A stretch of DNA of 64,000 nucleotides, taken from positions 1,364,001 to 1,428,000 of the forward strand of contig OY759970.1 of the NCBI GenBank assembly GCA_963662965.1, in the 5' to 3' direction. This document shows, piece by piece, positions 26,315 to 34,365 of the stretch. Origin of the DNA: DTWD01 sp963662965 (GTDB lineage: Bacteria; Acidobacteriota; Vicinamibacteria; Vicinamibacterales; UBA8438). Position 1 is the stretch's first letter, and every line of letters begins with the position of its first letter. The position numbers were made by a program, and so were the translations under genes. Under the pieces are notes generated by a model that saw only the letters and a list, made by a program, of their open reading frames with translations, was not told the DNA's origin and made no database searches.

Positions 26315-27289
26315 ATGCCGGACATGCTTCGAAGCCGGATCCGGATTGGCACCAGCGGATGGCGCTACCCGTCGGGTGCCGGGAGCTGGAACGGCGTCTT
26401 CTACCCGCCGACCGCGCGCGGAGCCCGGCCCAAGGGGTTCGATGAGCTGGCGTTCTATGCGGAGCACTTCGATACGGTCGAGGTCAATTCGACGTTCTAC
26501 GGCGTGCCGCGAACGGCCGTCGTGTCGTCGTGGGCCGAACGTACGCCGGACGACTTCGAATTCTCCCTCAAGTTGCACCAGCGATTCACCCACCCGAAGA
26601 TGCACCTCGCGGCAACCGGCGAGGACCGCGTGGCCGGCCGAGCCGAGGTCGACCGCTTCCGGGACGCGGTCGACCCGCTTCACCGCGCGGGCAAGCTCGG
26701 CGTGCTACTCGCCCAGTTTCCGCCGAGCTTCAAGAACGACACCGCGTCGCACGATCAGCTCGCCTGGCTCCTCGAAGCGCTGTCGGACTGCCCCATGGCC
26801 GTCGAGCTTCGTCACCGTAGTTGGAGCGACGACGTCGCGGCGACGCTCCGACTCCTCAATGGTCTCGGCGCCGCGTGGGTCCAGATCGACGAGCCGAAGT
26901 TCAAGCTCTCGATCGCGCAGAACTATCTGCCGAATGTCGAGAGCTTTTACTACATGCGTCTCCATGGCCGGAACGCGGAGAAGTGGTGGCGTCACGACGC
27001 CGCCGAAGAACGGTATGACTACCACTACTCCGAATCGGAGATCAAACCGTTCGCGGAGACGGCCGACGCCGCCGGCCGTTTGGTGAAGAAGCTCTACCTC
27101 TACCTGAACAACCACTTTGCGGCGAAGGCGGTCGCCAACGCCGCGACGTTACGGCATCAGCTCGGCATGAATGTGCCCGGCATCTATCGGTCCGAGATGC
27201 TCGAGCGATATCCGGAGCTGGACGGTATTGTCGACGTGACGACGCACACCGGTTCGACGCGGCTGCCGCTAGTGGCCCGTCCACGCTAA
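26315..27289 (+). CDS. DUF72 (YecE-like) family protein
   Basis: TIM-barrel-like protein of unknown biochemical function. Conserved motifs GTSGWRYPS, the FDTVEVNSTFYG segment, FSLKLHQRFTHPK, LLAQFPPSF, AVELRHRSW and YLYLNNHF match the family; 324 residues fits the longer members. The start may be ATG 26315 or 26324. It is divergent from queE across repeat copy A. Confidence 0.85.
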   Translation: MPDMLRSRIRIGTSGWRYPSGAGSWNGVFYPPTARGARPKGFDELAFYAEHFDTVEVNSTFYGVPRTAVVSSWAERTPDDFEFSLKLHQRFTHPKMHLAATGEDRVAGRAEVDRFRDAVDPLHRAGKLGVLLAQFPPSFKNDTASHDQLAWLLEALSDCPMAVELRHRSWSDDVAATLRLLNGLGAAWVQIDEPKFKLSIAQNYLPNVESFYYMRLHGRNAEKWWRHDAAEERYDYHYSESEIKPFAETADAAGRLVKKLYLYLNNHFAAKAVANAATLRHQLGMNVPGIYRSEMLERYPELDGIVDVTTHTGSTRLPLVARPR

Positions 27290-27866
27290 ATCAGTACCGC
27301 TCCGTGGCGCGCGGCGCCCGGATGGCAAAGCGCGACGAGGGAGCAAATTGGGCATTTGTGACCGAGGAGCAACGCCGCCAGGCGGGACGCCCCGCCCGCG
27401 GAGTGGTACTAGGGCGAGACGCTCGACTTAAGCGAACGTGGCGCGCGCGTCCGGGCGAAAGGTCCTATCCACGTGAGCTTCCGATTTCAAAGCCGAGAGT
27501 ATCTCGGGCGATTAGTCCGAGCCCTGCCTGCCGACGACGGGGGATCGGACTACTCGATCGAACTGCGCGACCCCATCGGGTGACCCGCCACGGGCGCCGG
27601 CACGGGCCTGTTCAGAATTGTGTCTTGTGTTCCGTTACTAAACAGTCAAGGGCGACTCCCCAACGTCTCCCCCGCGTGACGGCTCGGTCCAACACATAGA
27701 CAGGGAAATACTTAGGATCGAACGGGGTGGCGTCGTCGGAGAGGTTTGGCTCTTGCGATAACAGGAGCCAACAACGACGGGGAATCCGCCGTGAGACCAC
27801 CGTTCCGTAAACGTCGCATACTGATTGACGAGTCTCGTTACCGCCTTCGGGCGCTGGGTTCTGGGA
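27290..27866. other. Stretch without a convincing gene
   Basis: 577 bp between DUF72 and nth. Reading frames of 62-131 codons occur on both strands but have no recognisable domain, and their composition changes along their length. Local GC falls around 27610-27660 and 27690-27830. A 36-codon frame (27473-27583) is listed separately. No tRNA, riboswitch or transposon end was recognised. It may be a decayed gene or hold an unrecognised RNA. Confidence 0.5.
27473..27583 (+). CDS. Possible small ORF or gene remnant (36 residues)
   Basis: GTG 27473 to TGA 27581 encodes a peptide beginning MSFRFQSREYLGRL and ending YSIELRDPIG. AAAGG lies about 10 bases upstream. The amino acid composition is protein-like rather than random, but no family is recognised and conservation cannot be tested here. 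Confidence 0.2.
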   Translation: MSFRFQSREYLGRLVRALPADDGGSDYSIELRDPIG

Positions 27867-28550
27867 TTAGGACTTTCCCACGCGCGTGACGCCGAGACGG
27901 GGACACAGCGTCTCTACCGCGCATGCGGCGCATCGCGGGTAGACGGGGCGACAGACGTTCTGTCCCCACGTCACCAGGTAGAGGTTGATCAACCGCCACC
28001 AGCGCCGAGGCACGGCATCGTACAGCGCCCGCTCGGTTTGTTCCGGCGTCCGGGTGCTCACCCAACCGAGACGATTCGAGATGCGGTGCACATGGGTGTC
28101 GACGCAGATATTCGATCCGCTTTGGTGCGCGACGATCAACGTCAGATTCGCCGTCTTGCGACCGACACCCGGCAACGTCAACAATTCCTCCATCGTCTTC
28201 GGGACACGCCCGCCGAAACGGGCGCTGAGCTGTCGGCATGTCTCCTTCACATGTCGAGCCTTGTTGCGGTAAAAGCTCACCGGATAGATGAGACGCTCCA
28301 GGGTTGCTACGGGTAGCCGCGCGATCGTGCGTGGGGTACGCGCGCGTCGGAACAGGCTGGTGGACGCCTCGAGTGTGACCGCGTCCTTCGTCTGGGCGGA
28401 CAGCATTGTCGCGACCAGCACCTGAAACGCGTCACCTTTCTGCTCCTTAGCCAGCTTCTCGATCGCCGGATCGTCCATGCGATCGATTGCCCGGCCGAGG
28501 CGACGCATCACTGTACCGACCACCGGCCGGCGGTGCGCGGCGGATGTCAT
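27867..28550 (-). CDS. nth: Endonuclease III
   Basis: DNA glycosylase/AP lyase for oxidised pyrimidines. The HhH motif LPGVGRKTANL contains the catalytic Lys, the catalytic Asp is in CVDTHVHR, and four cysteines in CRPVYPRCAACAVETLC (C-x6-C-x2-C-x5-C) bind a 4Fe-4S cluster. The 227 residues are normal. It follows the last microcompartment gene by 45 bp on the same strand, perhaps by read-through; there is no functional reason to group it with them. Confidence 0.94.
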   Translation of the reverse strand: MTSAAHRRPVVGTVMRRLGRAIDRMDDPAIEKLAKEQKGDAFQVLVATMLSAQTKDAVTLEASTSLFRRARTPRTIARLPVATLERLIYPVSFYRNKARHVKETCRQLSARFGGRVPKTMEELLTLPGVGRKTANLTLIVAHQSGSNICVDTHVHRISNRLGWVSTRTPEQTERALYDAVPRRWWRLINLYLVTWGQNVCRPVYPRCAACAVETLCPRLGVTRVGKS

Positions 28551-28595
28551 CAGGGTTGAAGGATGCGTCGACGCCGGTGGCCTGTCCGACGGACA

Positions 28596-28859
28596 TCACG
28601 CGACTTCATCGATGATACCCACCACGGCCGCATCGACCGGTGCGCCGCGACGGCGCACGGCAGTCGCGGCCGCACGCCCCTCGAGCACGAGGAGCACCTG
28701 GTCGCCGATCCCCGCCTGCGACGCATCGATCGCCAGCACCGCCACGCCATGCGCCCGACCGTCGGCGTCGACCGGTTGGACGAGCAGGAGCTTCGCCCCG
28801 TGAAGCTTTTCGTGCTTCTGGGTTGCCACCACCGTCCCCGTGACCCGCGCGAGCTGCAC
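28596..28859 (-). CDS. Microcompartment pentameric shell protein (EutN/CcmL family), third copy
   Basis: 87-residue BMC-P vertex protein. GTG 28859 has AGGAG seven bases upstream; an in-frame GTG at 28904 would overlap the neighbour and adds a Trp/Gly-rich extension. The start QLARVTGTVVATQKHEKLHG and the middle AIDASQAGIGDQVLLVLEG match the EutN/CcmL fold. These proteins close the vertices of the polyhedral shell. Last of three tandem BMC-P genes. Confidence 0.9.
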   Translation of the reverse strand: MQLARVTGTVVATQKHEKLHGAKLLLVQPVDADGRAHGVAVLAIDASQAGIGDQVLLVLEGRAAATAVRRRGAPVDAAVVGIIDEVA

Positions 28860-28867
28860 CGGTGCTC

Positions 28868-29155
28868 CTAAGAGCCAGCCCCAGTCACCGGCTCGTGCGA
28901 CCATTGGTCGACGATGCCGACGACGTTGGCGTCTGTGGTGACCTGGTCTGGGAGAAACGGAAACGACGCCTCGCGACCCCGCACGAAGAACACCTCCTCA
29001 CCGACGCCGGCCCCGACGGAATCGACCGCCACCAGCCCCCGTCCGACGGCTTCTCTTAGGGGGTTGAGCGGCTGTAGGACGAGGAGCTTGTGCCCCCGTA
29101 AACTCGGGTCTTTCACTGTCGAGACGACATTGCCAATCACGCGGGCCAGCTGCAT
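28868..29155 (-). CDS. Microcompartment pentameric shell protein (EutN/CcmL family), second copy
   Basis: 95 residues, MQLARVIGNVVSTVKDPSLRG, LLVLQPLN and AVDSVGAGVGEEVFFVRG. The C-terminus is longer than the other two copies (SHEPVTGAGS). The ATG is two bases after the first copy's stop. Confidence 0.92.
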   Translation of the reverse strand: MQLARVIGNVVSTVKDPSLRGHKLLVLQPLNPLREAVGRGLVAVDSVGAGVGEEVFFVRGREASFPFLPDQVTTDANVVGIVDQWSHEPVTGAGS

Positions 29156-29157
29156 CG

Positions 29158-29439
29158 CTAGGAAGCGTCCTCCGGACTGAGCTCGATCGCGTCGACGATC
29201 CCGACAATCGCGGCATCGACCGGCGTATCCTTGAGGTCGGCCGCCATACGAGCCGAGCTGCCGCTCACAATCAGAACCGTCTCGCCAACACCGGCATCAA
29301 CTGTGTCGACGGCGATCAGATGATTTCCGTGGGGTTCGCCGGATGGATCAATCGGACGGGCGAGCAGCAGTTTCCTGCCGACGAGACGCTCGTCCTTGCG
29401 GGTCGCGACGACGGTCCCGACGACCTTCGCGAGGATCAC
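29158..29439 (-). CDS. Microcompartment pentameric shell protein (EutN/CcmL family), first copy
   Basis: 93 residues beginning MILAKVVGTVVATRKDERLVG, with LLLARPID and IAVDTVDAGVGETVLIVSG. The GTG start lies three bases after the hexamer gene, so it is cotranslated with it. The three BMC-P copies differ widely outside the family motifs, suggesting old duplication with different vertex or interaction roles, as in other loci with three pentamers. Confidence 0.92.
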   Translation of the reverse strand: MILAKVVGTVVATRKDERLVGRKLLLARPIDPSGEPHGNHLIAVDTVDAGVGETVLIVSGSSARMAADLKDTPVDAAIVGIVDAIELSPEDAS

Positions 29440-29442
29440 GGA

Positions 29443-29727
29443 CTACTTACCGGATTTGCCGATCGGCAGCGCGTCCTCGAGATTGGCGTGGGGACGCGGG
29501 ATGACGTGAACTGAAACGAGCTCGCCGACCCGCCGCGCGGCGGCGGCTCCGGCATCGGTGGCAGCCTTCACCGCGGCGACGTCGCCGCGAACGAGGGCCG
29601 TCACGTAGCCAGCGCCGACCTTCTCCCAGCCGACGAGCGTCACCTTGGCCGCCTTGACCATCGCGTCGGACGCTTCAATCATCGCGACGAGCCCTTTGGT
29701 CTCAACCATGCCCAACGCTTCACCCAT
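29443..29727 (-). CDS. Microcompartment hexameric shell protein (BMC-H, PF00936)
   Basis: 94-residue single-domain shell protein forming the hexagonal tiles. MGEALGMVETKGLVAMIEA, the pore region KVGAGYVTALVRGDV and the helix AAVKAATDAGAAAA are classic BMC-H. The C-terminus is extended (LEDALPIGKSGK). It is the only BMC-H gene visible; no BMC-T gene is present. 23 bp separate it from the aldolase gene. Confidence 0.94.
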   Translation of the reverse strand: MGEALGMVETKGLVAMIEASDAMVKAAKVTLVGWEKVGAGYVTALVRGDVAAVKAATDAGAAAARRVGELVSVHVIPRPHANLEDALPIGKSGK

Positions 29728-29750
29728 GTTGTCCCCCGCGCGCGTGCGCT

Positions 29751-30617
29751 CTACCGCAGATGGTTGACGGCGTCTTCGATCAGGGCCGCAAGTTCGCGGT
29801 ATGTTAATCGAATTTCGTCGTCACCGCCTACGGGGGTCCCGCGAGCATGGGGCGCGGCCGGCACATCGTCGACAAGTCGCTCCCCCGGCGCTCTCGGCGC
29901 TTCGAGTGTCTGACACGACGGATCGTCCTCGGCCACGATGCCGTCGCGGCCATCGGGGCAGAAGGGTGCGGGCGCCGCAATGCCGTAGGTCCCCCGCAAG
30001 TCTTGCAGACGATTCACTTCCTCGCGCGAGAGGAGCCGTTCCCGCCCCAGCAGTCGGGCCACTACGCTGATGCGCGCGAAGTGCTCTACCGTCTCCATCT
30101 TGTAGTACGCGCTCATCAAACCGTCCGAGACCGTGATCGCGCCGTGGTTGGCCAGGAGCAAGCCGTCGTGCACCTTGATGTATTTTCCGACCGCGTCGGC
30201 CAGCTCGTGCGTCGATGGTGTTCCGTAGTCGGCGATCGGAATGCTTCCGAGCGTCGTCACTACCTCCGCGAGCACCGCCCGATCAAGCGGAATACCTGCC
30301 ACGGCGAATCCGGTTGCGACTGGCGGATGAGCGTGAACGACCGCGTTGATGTCGCGGCGCCGCTCGTACACCGCAAGGTGCATCAACAGCTCCGAGGAGG
30401 GATCACGCTCACCTGCGATCTTCTTGCCCGACAAATCGGTAACGACGAGCATGTCAGGGGTCATGAAGCCTTTCGAGACCCCTTTTGGCGTGGTCAGGAG
30501 ACGTTCGTTGTCGAGCCGAACGCTGATGTTCCCGTCATTCGACGCCACGTATGCCCGCTCGTGCAATCGTCGACCGACCTCGACGATATCGGCGCGCTTG
30601 GCTTCTTCTGTGGACAT
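29751..30617 (-). CDS. Class II aldolase with C-terminal encapsulation-like tail
   Basis: Class II aldolase/adducin family enzyme of the L-fuculose/L-rhamnulose-1-phosphate aldolase type, which splits the sugar phosphate to DHAP and lactaldehyde. Visible: SNDGNISVR, the catalytic Glu in SSELLMH, zinc ligands in HAHPP and NHG. ATG 30617 was chosen; the longer frame enters repeat copy B. The core ends near residue 215; a Pro/Ala/Gly/Asp-rich linker of about 50 residues then leads to an amphipathic helix, LTYRELAALIEDAVNHLR, typical of cargo-targeting tails. It is first in the microcompartment operon. The exact sugar is inference. Confidence 0.88.
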   Translation of the reverse strand: MSTEEAKRADIVEVGRRLHERAYVASNDGNISVRLDNERLLTTPKGVSKGFMTPDMLVVTDLSGKKIAGERDPSSELLMHLAVYERRRDINAVVHAHPPVATGFAVAGIPLDRAVLAEVVTTLGSIPIADYGTPSTHELADAVGKYIKVHDGLLLANHGAITVSDGLMSAYYKMETVEHFARISVVARLLGRERLLSREEVNRLQDLRGTYGIAAPAPFCPDGRDGIVAEDDPSCQTLEAPRAPGERLVDDVPAAPHARGTPVGGDDEIRLTYRELAALIEDAVNHLR

Positions 30618-30626
30618 CTTCTTTTC

Positions 30627-30725
30627 GACGGGGCTGACTGCCCCTAACCCCGTCGCCGTCACTCGTGGGGACCCCGAATGCCCCACTCCGTTCAGGCGGG
30701 GGCGCGCCGTGCGCGCCCTGATCCT
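30627..30725 (+). repeat. Dispersed two-hairpin repeat, copy B
   Basis: GACGGGGCTGACTGCCCC with the further CCCCGTC arm, then GGGGACCCC, ATGCCCCACTCCG, and GCGCGCCGTGCGCGCCC. It ends 10 bp before the aldolase ATG, so it is in that gene's 5' region. Confidence 0.85.
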
Positions 30726-30793
30726 TAATCGATGGTCCTACTGCTCAGTGTCGGCTCCATGAACCTGGAACCTTTGAACCATTGTCGTTCATT

Positions 30794-31048
30794 TCAAGCG
30801 GTCTTCAAGAACGCCTGCTGGCAGCGCTCCGAGCAGAAGTAGTGGGTCGTCGAGCCAGAGTGCGTGCTGAGCGCGCGCGCCGGCTCGACGTAGGTGCCGC
30901 ACACGGGATCTTGGACAAGCGCCACGCGGCGTTCGGCTGGCCTAGGCTGCCCGCCACGCGCACCGGCGAACACGCTGGCGACAAAGAGCCACACGACGCG
31001 AATAACCAGCACCGCGAGCAGCAGACGAAGCAACCACCCCAACCCCAT
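30794..31048 (-). CDS. PP0621-type membrane protein with YHS-like cysteine motif
   Basis: 84 residues: one N-terminal helix (LGWLLRLLLAVLVIRVVWLFV) then a short domain with LVQDPVCGTYVEPARAL and THYFCSERCQQAFL, a YHS/TRASH-like pattern with three Cys that could bind a metal. Related proteins are called PP0621 family; their function is unknown. It lies between repeat copies B and C. Confidence 0.78.
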   Translation of the reverse strand: MGLGWLLRLLLAVLVIRVVWLFVASVFAGARGGQPRPAERRVALVQDPVCGTYVEPARALSTHSGSTTHYFCSERCQQAFLKTA

Positions 31049-31137
31049 GGATCTCAGATCGTATCTCAGACGGGGACGTTGCTCAGACTGGGGGAATGTC
31101 GCCCTCGATTAGACTACCGAGTCTCGAGCTCTTCCCC

Positions 31138-31215
31138 AGACCCCCTCGCTCGCTCTCTCGCGGGGACCCCGAATGCCCCACTCCGTTCGCTCGCGTCGTG
31201 CGCGCCCTGATCCTA
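31138..31215 (+). repeat. Dispersed two-hairpin repeat, copy C (5' half degenerate)
   Basis: The core GGGGACCCCGAATGCCCC and CACTCCGTTCGC, and the GTGCGCGCCCTGATCCT end, match copy B closely; the 5' GACGGGG hairpin is not recognisable. Located between PP0621 and the glmM stop. Confidence 0.75.
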
Positions 31216-31260
31216 GCTGGCCAGATCTGGGTTGTCAGCCGGGTCTGACCACAGACCGCC

Positions 31261-32589
31261 CTACCCCAACTCTTGTCGAGCACAGGCGGCGATCTTCTCT
31301 GCCAACTGGTCGACGGTCTCCTGGTCGGGTCCCTCGAGCATGATACGCAGGAGCGGTTCGGTGCCGGAGTACCGCACGACCACGCGGCCGTGACCCGACA
31401 ACTGGTTCTCCGCTGTCTGGATCGCCCGGCCCAGCGCGGGGACGTCGGCGAGGTCACGCTTTTCCGTCACCCGCACGTTAAGCAGCACCTGCGGCAGGAT
31501 CGTCAGCCCGGCAACCAGTGCATCAAGCTCCTGTCCGCTCTCGACAACCATGCGCAGCACCGACAGCGCCGTTCCGAGCCCATCCCCCGTCGGCAGCAGG
31601 TCGGAGAAAATAATGTGCCCCGACTGTTCACCGCCGAGGCACACACCGCGACGCACCATTTCCCTCCGCACGTGCCAGTCGCCGACCGGACACCGATGGA
31701 GCGCGATTCCATCCTCTGAGAGTGCCGCCTCGAGTCCAAAGTTGCTCATGACGGTCGCCACGATACCGTTGGCGGAGAGACGGCCGGCTGCCTGCAGATG
31801 CCGCGCCGCGAGAAAGAGCACGCCGTCGCCGTCGACGAGACGTCCCAGCCGGTCGACCAAGATCACGCGGTCGCCATCACCGTCGAACGCAAATCCGAGC
31901 CGACAACGCCGCGCGACCACCTCACGCTGCAGCGCCTCGGGGTGAGTGGAGCCGCTTGCCTCATTGATATTGCGACCGTCGGGCGCGGCATGGAGGGCCA
32001 GAGGCATGACTCCCAATTGCCGCAGCACACGCGGGGCAACCTCCGATGTCGCACCGTGGCCGCAATCGATCGCGACGGATACCCCGGACAGGTCGGTGTC
32101 GCCGACGATCCGGGTCAGATGCGCAGCGTACGCGTCCATGAGGTCGGCCGTCTCAACCGTGCCACCGTCAGAGGTCGGGGATTCCCCCTTCGCCGCCAAC
32201 ACCCTCGCTTCGACTCGGCGTTCGAAATCGCGGGAGACTTTTTCGCCGGACGCCTGGAGCACCTTAATCCCATTGTCCGGAAACGGATTATGGGAGGCCG
32301 AGATCACGATGCCAGCGTCGAACGCGTGGTCCGCCGTGACGAATGCGACGCCTGGTGTCGGCATCACACCGGCGCTGACGACCGTGCCGCCCACGCTGCG
32401 GACACCCGCCGCCAGGCGCTGCTCGATCCACGTCCCAGATTCCCGGGTATCGCGTCCGCAGACGAGACGCGGCGCCGCTCCGAGCTCAGCCGCCACCGAC
32501 GCACCGAGGCGCGCTACCGTGTCGGCGTCGAGCGGTGCCGTGCCTGGCGTCCCGCGGACACCATCGGTTCCGAACATCGCCTGCGACAT
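31261..32589 (-). CDS. glmM: Phosphoglucosamine mutase
   Basis: Converts glucosamine 6-phosphate to 1-phosphate for UDP-GlcNAc, hence peptidoglycan and LPS. The phosphoserine is in ISASHNPFPDNGIK; the metal loop FDGDGDR and the sugar-binding GEQSGHI are present, and the C-terminal RYSGTEPLLR phosphate loop closes the protein. ATG 32589 gives 442 residues; a longer frame to 32865 is a shadow of cdaR. It ends the folP-cdaA-cdaR-glmM row, the common c-di-AMP arrangement. Confidence 0.95.
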   Translation of the reverse strand: MSQAMFGTDGVRGTPGTAPLDADTVARLGASVAAELGAAPRLVCGRDTRESGTWIEQRLAAGVRSVGGTVVSAGVMPTPGVAFVTADHAFDAGIVISASHNPFPDNGIKVLQASGEKVSRDFERRVEARVLAAKGESPTSDGGTVETADLMDAYAAHLTRIVGDTDLSGVSVAIDCGHGATSEVAPRVLRQLGVMPLALHAAPDGRNINEASGSTHPEALQREVVARRCRLGFAFDGDGDRVILVDRLGRLVDGDGVLFLAARHLQAAGRLSANGIVATVMSNFGLEAALSEDGIALHRCPVGDWHVRREMVRRGVCLGGEQSGHIIFSDLLPTGDGLGTALSVLRMVVESGQELDALVAGLTILPQVLLNVRVTEKRDLADVPALGRAIQTAENQLSGHGRVVVRYSGTEPLLRIMLEGPDQETVDQLAEKIAACARQELG

Positions 32590-32635
32590 CGATTCTCTGA
32601 ACTCTGAAAAGTGCCGGTGGGGACAACGCGGGTCG

Positions 32636-33556
32636 CTAGCGAAGCGTGACGAGCACCCTGGGCGGGTCGATGTGCGTGACGCCGATGTCGGCACTCGATT
32701 CGACCGTGACGGGAAGATTGTAGCGACCGGGTCCGAGACCAGCAAGGTCGATGAAGGCCTCGACCGCGCCCGCATCGAGCGCGTCGACCATCTCCTGGGG
32801 ACCACGCACGCTGACGGTGATCGCACCGGGCTCGACCGACGCGCGTTGACCGGTTGCCACCTCACGGGGCAGGACCGGCAGCTCGGGTAGGGTGCGCTCG
32901 ATCGGCGCGGGGACGATCTCCACCGTGACCTCTGCCGAGCTTGGCGTCTGCAGCCGCAGCACCGGATCAGCCACTCCCACCGTGACGAGCGCCTGTACGC
33001 GGTCGGAAGCGCCGTCGACAGAGACCGGCTCGGTCAGCGCCTCCGCCAGGCCGTCCAAGAGGCTGCCAGGTCCGACGACATCGACCGTCGCCGGAACCGT
33101 CGAAATGCGACCGACCGCAAAGCCTTCCGCCGGCTGCCCCTCGATATCAGGCACGACGGCCACCGTCCGCGGTACTCCCCCACTCTCGAGCGCAACCGTG
33201 ATGGTCGCCGGTACCACCTGCGTCACCTCGACGCCGAACGGCGTCCGGACGCGGCCGGCAAACATGTCGAACAGCCGGCGATCGCCAGGGCGCTCCCCGG
33301 CGAGGTCGAGCACCGCCACCACGTCTCCCGCTTCTAGGCCGTTCACGATGCTCGTGATACCGCGCACGCGCACGTGTACGCTGTCGGGCGGATCTCCCGC
33401 CACTTGTAGGGCGTCTGGAATGTTCTCGAAACCGAGCGGCACCTCGAGCCCGCGCTCCACCACCGGCTCGCCGGCCACAGTGATCCAGAGCCCGATGGCG
33501 AGGGCCAGCGCGAGCAGCTTGAGGCCGAGATCGTCGAGCACGAGTCGTCGGATCAC
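32636..33556 (-). CDS. cdaR: CdaR-type protein with YbbR domains
   Basis: 306 residues: one N-terminal helix (LGLKLLALALAIGLWITVAG) and three YbbR-like beta domains. CdaR proteins bind and modulate the diadenylate cyclase CdaA at the membrane. The GTG start overlaps the cdaA stop as GTGA and glmM follows after 46 bp, the conserved cdaA-cdaR-glmM order. The gene is recognised from context and domain type; pairwise similarity within YbbR proteins is low. Confidence 0.85.
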   Translation of the reverse strand: MIRRLVLDDLGLKLLALALAIGLWITVAGEPVVERGLEVPLGFENIPDALQVAGDPPDSVHVRVRGITSIVNGLEAGDVVAVLDLAGERPGDRRLFDMFAGRVRTPFGVEVTQVVPATITVALESGGVPRTVAVVPDIEGQPAEGFAVGRISTVPATVDVVGPGSLLDGLAEALTEPVSVDGASDRVQALVTVGVADPVLRLQTPSSAEVTVEIVPAPIERTLPELPVLPREVATGQRASVEPGAITVSVRGPQEMVDALDAGAVEAFIDLAGLGPGRYNLPVTVESSADIGVTHIDPPRVLVTLR

Positions 33557-34365
33557 GGCGTACCCCGCTGTCCGGTGGTTCGCTGCTGGCCGCGATCCGT
33601 CCGCATCAGCGCCTCGAGTCGGTAGGTGAGCTGGTCCGGATCGAGGTCACGCTCGATCTCGCCGTCGAGCACCAGCGAGACCATCCCGGTCTCCTCCGAC
33701 ACCACAAGCGCGACAGCATCTGACTCTTCGGTCAGACCGATGGCGGCCCGGTGCCGTGTCCCAAGCTGGGTGCTTTGTGGGTTGACGGTGAGCGGGAGAA
33801 AGCAGACCGCCGCGGCGACGCGATTGTCCTGGATAACGACTGCGCCATCATGCAGCGGCGAATCGGTCTGAAACACGCTGACGAGCAGATCGTACGTCAC
33901 CCTGGAATCGAGCAAGATTCCACTGTCGACATAGGTGCGCAGACCGATCTCACGCTCGATCGCGATCAACGCGCCGATCTTCCGGCTGGCGAGCATGCCG
34001 GCTGCTGTGGCGACTTCCTCAATCGTCTCATCGGTCGTGCCCCGACGGGCGAGGTACCGAAAGAATGGAGCGCGCCCGAGCCTGGACAGGCCACGCCGAA
34101 TGTCAGCCTGAAAGAGCACGATCGCCGCAAAGACGATGTAGCCAAACATGTTCCCGACAATCCAGTTCACCGTTCGGAGGGTCGCGAGCTCGGAGGCATA
34201 GTAGATCCCGATGACCAGCCCACCACCGACCACGATCTGCACGGCGCGCGTGTGGCGGATCAGCTTGAGAAACTCGTAGGCGAGGAACGCAACGACGGCG
34301 ATGTCGAGCAGGTCACGCCAACCGATGCGGACTCCGCCGAGCGCACCGGTTACGGCGTCGAGCAT
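33553..34365 (-). CDS. cdaA: Diadenylate cyclase
   Basis: Makes c-di-AMP from two ATP at the inner membrane. Two to three N-terminal helices, then the DAC domain with DGAVVI and the GTRHRAAIG motif. The start is ATG 34365 (GGAG 8 bp upstream), giving 270 residues; earlier starts add a low-complexity Arg/Gly run inside folP. The first 16 bp overlap folP. Confidence 0.93.
   Translation of the reverse strand: MLDAVTGALGGVRIGWRDLLDIAVVAFLAYEFLKLIRHTRAVQIVVGGGLVIGIYYASELATLRTVNWIVGNMFGYIVFAAIVLFQADIRRGLSRLGRAPFFRYLARRGTTDETIEEVATAAGMLASRKIGALIAIEREIGLRTYVDSGILLDSRVTYDLLVSVFQTDSPLHDGAVVIQDNRVAAAVCFLPLTVNPQSTQLGTRHRAAIGLTEESDAVALVVSEETGMVSLVLDGEIERDLDPDQLTYRLEALMRTDRGQQRTTGQRGTP

Noticed and set aside
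30618..30686. N-terminal extension of the aldolase reading GSPRVTATGLGAVSP
   Set aside because: It translates repeat copy B; a similar run appears before ruvA from repeat copy E, so it is repeat DNA and not protein.
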